This document shows positions 61,370 to 64,000 of a stretch of DNA of 64,000 nt, piece by piece. Source of the DNA: Siphonodentalium dalli. Its lineage: Eukaryota; Mollusca; Scaphopoda; Gadilida; Siphonodentaliidae. The first letter of the stretch is position 1. Each line of letters starts with the position of its first letter. A program made the position numbers and the translations under genes. The notes under the pieces were generated by a model. The model was not told the DNA's origin. It searched no databases and was given only the letters and a program-made list of their open reading frames with translations. Where the stretch lies: positions 47,133,573 through 47,197,572 of the forward strand of contig CP136064.1 in NCBI GenBank assembly GCA_032622095.1. The letters are read 5' to 3'.

Positions 61370-62650
61370 TGCACCTATTCTTCCCACCAAATCCAAACGG
61401 GCTAATTAAAGAGCAAGGTAATGCCGTAGCAGGTACATTTGGATATTCTATTCACGCCCCCACCCCAAATCTTGACAGCTATAATTTAAAAGTAACCTAC
61501 CCAACGGAGAATGCAAGATGGGGTGGGTTGAGACTTTTGGTAAATTCCACCGAAAATCGCAAAGGGCAAAATTCAAACATCGAGATAAAAACATTTTGAC
61601 GAGTACATCTGATGGGTAGTTTTCACGCGCATCTAAAGTGCCATTTTCGAATTTTCAGATGGATCGGTTTACTCGTGACAACGCTATCTACTACATATTT
61701 TGGGACGTCTGTCTGTTTGTCTGTTAGGTATGGCCGGGAAATCTGCCGGACGGATTTCGACGAAATTTGATATCTAGGTGAACTTTTGTCCGGGGATTGT
61801 TTTTGACCCCGACCTGGCCATGACTTTAAAAATGGTCAATTCAATGTCAAATCGTGTAAAACGGATGGATTTCCACGAAATTTGATACCTATGGGTACGT
61901 TTTTGGACCGGTAAAATTGTGTCCCCGACCTGACGTTGACCTTTAAAATGGTCAATTCAAGGTCAAATCGCGCCTTTGGACGGGATTTTGATGAAATTGA
62001 TACCTAGGGGTAATTTTGTCGTGGGCATGTTTTACACGGGTCAAATCGAGACCCCGACCTGACCTTGATCTTCAAAATTGTCAATAGGGAAAACAGCACG
62101 GACGAAGTCGGGTCACCCTGCTAGTATAATATAAATATTTATACTTAAGTAGTCTATCACTAACCTAATTGTAGCCCCAAATCCAAACGTGCTAATAAAG
62201 ATCTAGTTTAATGCAGGAGCATGTACGTCGGTATACTGTATGTACGCCTCCAAGATGTATGCTCAGCGGAGAGCTTGCGTCGGGTGGGTTCAGACTTGGC
62301 AAATTCCACCGGAAACAAATGTGGAAAATTACTTAAAAAATCAAACTTTGAGACAAAAATTTGTTGAGGTGGTCAGCAGTATCCAGGTGCAACTTTCGAA
62401 CGATTGTATAAGTTTTAGAGTGGACCGTTTAATCCTGGTAGCGCGTAACATTGTTAACGGGTGAAATATATTACTCAAATTCAACCGCACTATTCTTGAT
62501 GCCAAATTCAAACGGGTTTATCAAGGAGCAAGCTAATGCACGAGCAGGTACAACGATATACCATAGATACGCCCCCAAAGATTTACTGCTCTACCATGAA
62601 AGTAACCTGCCCGAGGAGAGCGCGAAACAATGGAAAATCGCGAATCTACT
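61370..62650 (+). repeat. Three diverged copies of a roughly 170-230-bp repeat
   Basis: Copies lie at about 61370-61600, 62170-62345 and 62485-62650. Each opens with CAAATCCAAACGGGCTAATT-like sequence, followed by AATGCAGGAGCAGGTAC-like and TACGCCCCCAAAG-like words. The first two also share GGTGGGTTNAGACTTNNNNA and AAATTCCACCG. A Helitron-like element sits between the first and second. Short frames through the copies are broken, so I do not call a gene. Confidence 0.6.
61687..62124 (+). mobile_element. Helitron-like non-autonomous element, family A (438-bp copy)
   Basis: It begins TCTACTACATATTTTGGGAC after an A and ends GACGAAGTCGGGTCACCCTG then CTAG before a T, sharing both ends with 24127-25408. 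The body contains fewer of the GGTCAATTCAAGGTCAAATC repeats. Family copies therefore differ mainly in internal repeat number. Confidence 0.65.
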
Positions 62651-63349
62651 CAATCTAGTGTTTTATATTTTGAACAATGCATGTGTTTGGTAGTATATAT
62701 ACGATCACCATTAGTTTTAAAACGGACGGGTAAGCACTCAGATGGCATTATCGATTGTGATATAGTTATATCTTGATTACTGTTAACTCTATTACAAAGA
62801 CGTTAATGGGTATAGTGTGGCGATGACGCTCTGAATTAATTGATAAGCGGTCTTTCCTCTTCCATTAAAACGAACAATTCTGAATCCGAAACTGAAAGTA
62901 CTATCCACTAAATGCGATACAACGGAGTTATTTTACATTAATATGATTTGCACCCGTTTGATATGTATACATGCCGATTACTCTATAATCAGGCACACCA
63001 AATTTCGTGACCGTTGAACAGGATTTGGGCATCCAGGGGAGCGGTTATAATTAGCCATAAAATTTATCCCTACTGAATACAAATGAACTGATTGGCTGGG
63101 TGAATGGTGACTCAGTTGGTCAGGACCATGATGCATCAGACAGTCATTAATCATCATGACATAAACCTTTGGAGTATATTTATTATTTAGAAATGTCAAT
63201 GCAAGTCCACCATCGGATCATTAAGCACCAATATGCATTCGCATGAAGAGGAATACACATATACGCATAACACTCACATGGGATGGGATGGGATACCATG
63301 GAAGTATATCTGATTCCATGGAATCTGACCTCTAGTTTTTCATTGTTAT
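62651..63349. other. No gene recognised; half of the array palindrome inverted
   Basis: ACCATGGAAGTATA at 63296-63309 is the complement of the start of the 1,729-bp unit. It stands about 50 bp before a diverged copy of that unit. Confidence 0.4.
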
Positions 63350-64000
63350 TATTATTATACTTGACACTTTTGTAATCACTATTACTCGAAAAGTACAAGA
63401 AGTAGGACACTAAAACTTGGTAAGTAGGTTGGGATACATGAGTTCTATGCCTATGGCCCATAACGATTTTGTCCGCGCTTTTATCGAGGAGTTATCTCCC
63501 TTTATTTGAAAAAATGTCATTTTATTATCTCGGAAATTATAAGAAGCAGAGCATCGAAAATTAGACCGTATGCACATCTCGATATGCACTACTGCCCACG
63601 GGCATAAAAACTTGTGTCCGCGCTTTCCCTGAAGAGTTACCGCCCATAGTTGGCAAACCTCTATTTTATTGTACTCTGTTGTCCTCCCGTATTATTCCAG
63701 AATACTGCATTTGGTTTTTGTAGTCGTATTGACCGTTGTCAGCTTAGTCCAAGGAAGAAAATTTGACAGGGTTGGACATATATTTTTACACTGGGGTGGG
63801 GGGCAAAATTTTCGAATTTTTTTTTTTCATTAACATTTATCTATTTAAGTATATAGATTCCCTGAACGAAAACAAACCCATATCGGAAAAGATTTTTGAA
63901 ATCCAAGATGAAATGCAAGAGTAACGGGCCCTCAAAGTTTGCAATTTGGTCCCATGTGCTTGTGATCACATCTCCTCCGAAGATGTCAAACTTTGGATGT
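63350..64000 (+). repeat. Diverged copy of the 1,729-bp unit, running off the window
   Basis: It starts TTATTATACTTGACACTTTT, corresponding to unit offset of about 215 (TTATTATACTCGACACTTTT). It then follows the unit in order through AGAGCATCGAAAATTAGACC, ACTGCCCACGGGCATAAAAA and ATCTCCTCCGAAGATGTCAA. Many substitutions separate it from the array, so the unit existed as a dispersed repeat before the array expanded. Confidence 0.85.

Overview
This window looks like non-genic DNA from an animal genome, most likely a marine invertebrate. It is AT-rich, has no long multi-exon gene that I can recognise, and is packed with decayed non-LTR retrotransposons, short inverted-repeat DNA elements, Helitron-like ends, minisatellites and one large tandem array. 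Several repeat words (for example GAGTTACGGGCCCTCAAA and AAGGTCAAATCG) resemble repeats I associate with molluscs and other lophotrochozoans. That placement is only an impression. No bacterial, CRISPR or rRNA signature is present.

Layout. 0-18 kb is a patchwork of foldback and inverted repeats that share the word GGCGGCCATTTTG. It also holds a 42-bp minisatellite (7.6-9.1 kb), two local 366-bp tandem duplications and two large foldback elements (12.46-13.41 kb with an 8-bp target duplication; 13.74-15.68 kb). One 160-codon membrane-protein-like reading frame lies at 5.5 kb. 18-22.7 kb is plain AT-rich DNA. 22.7-33.4 kb is the most structured mobile region. Two 390-bp piggyBac-type MITEs in opposite orientation bracket Helitron-like elements, a trinucleotide satellite and fragments of three non-LTR reverse-transcriptase genes. 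The right-hand MITE sits inside one of those genes with an exact TTAA duplication. 33.4-42.5 kb holds small DNA elements and unique-looking sequence. 42.6-46.1 kb is a dead L1/Tx1-like LINE split by a 1.26-kb insertion. 46.5-59.5 kb is a tandem array of 1,729-bp units (seven complete plus two partial copies), nearly identical to each other. A diverged copy of the same unit begins at 63.35 kb and runs off the window. 59.5-63.3 kb carries two tRNA-like (SINE-head) sequences, a short Helitron-like element and a three-times repeated motif.

How the parts relate. The window records insertions layered on each other: MITE into LINE, probable hAT-like element into L1-like LINE, LINE next to Helitron-like arms, and a dispersed repeat that recently expanded into a satellite array. 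The only candidate host coding pieces are the 5.5-kb reading frame and a 111-bp cysteine-rich, phase 1-1 candidate exon at 23.3 kb on the minus strand. Both are tentative.
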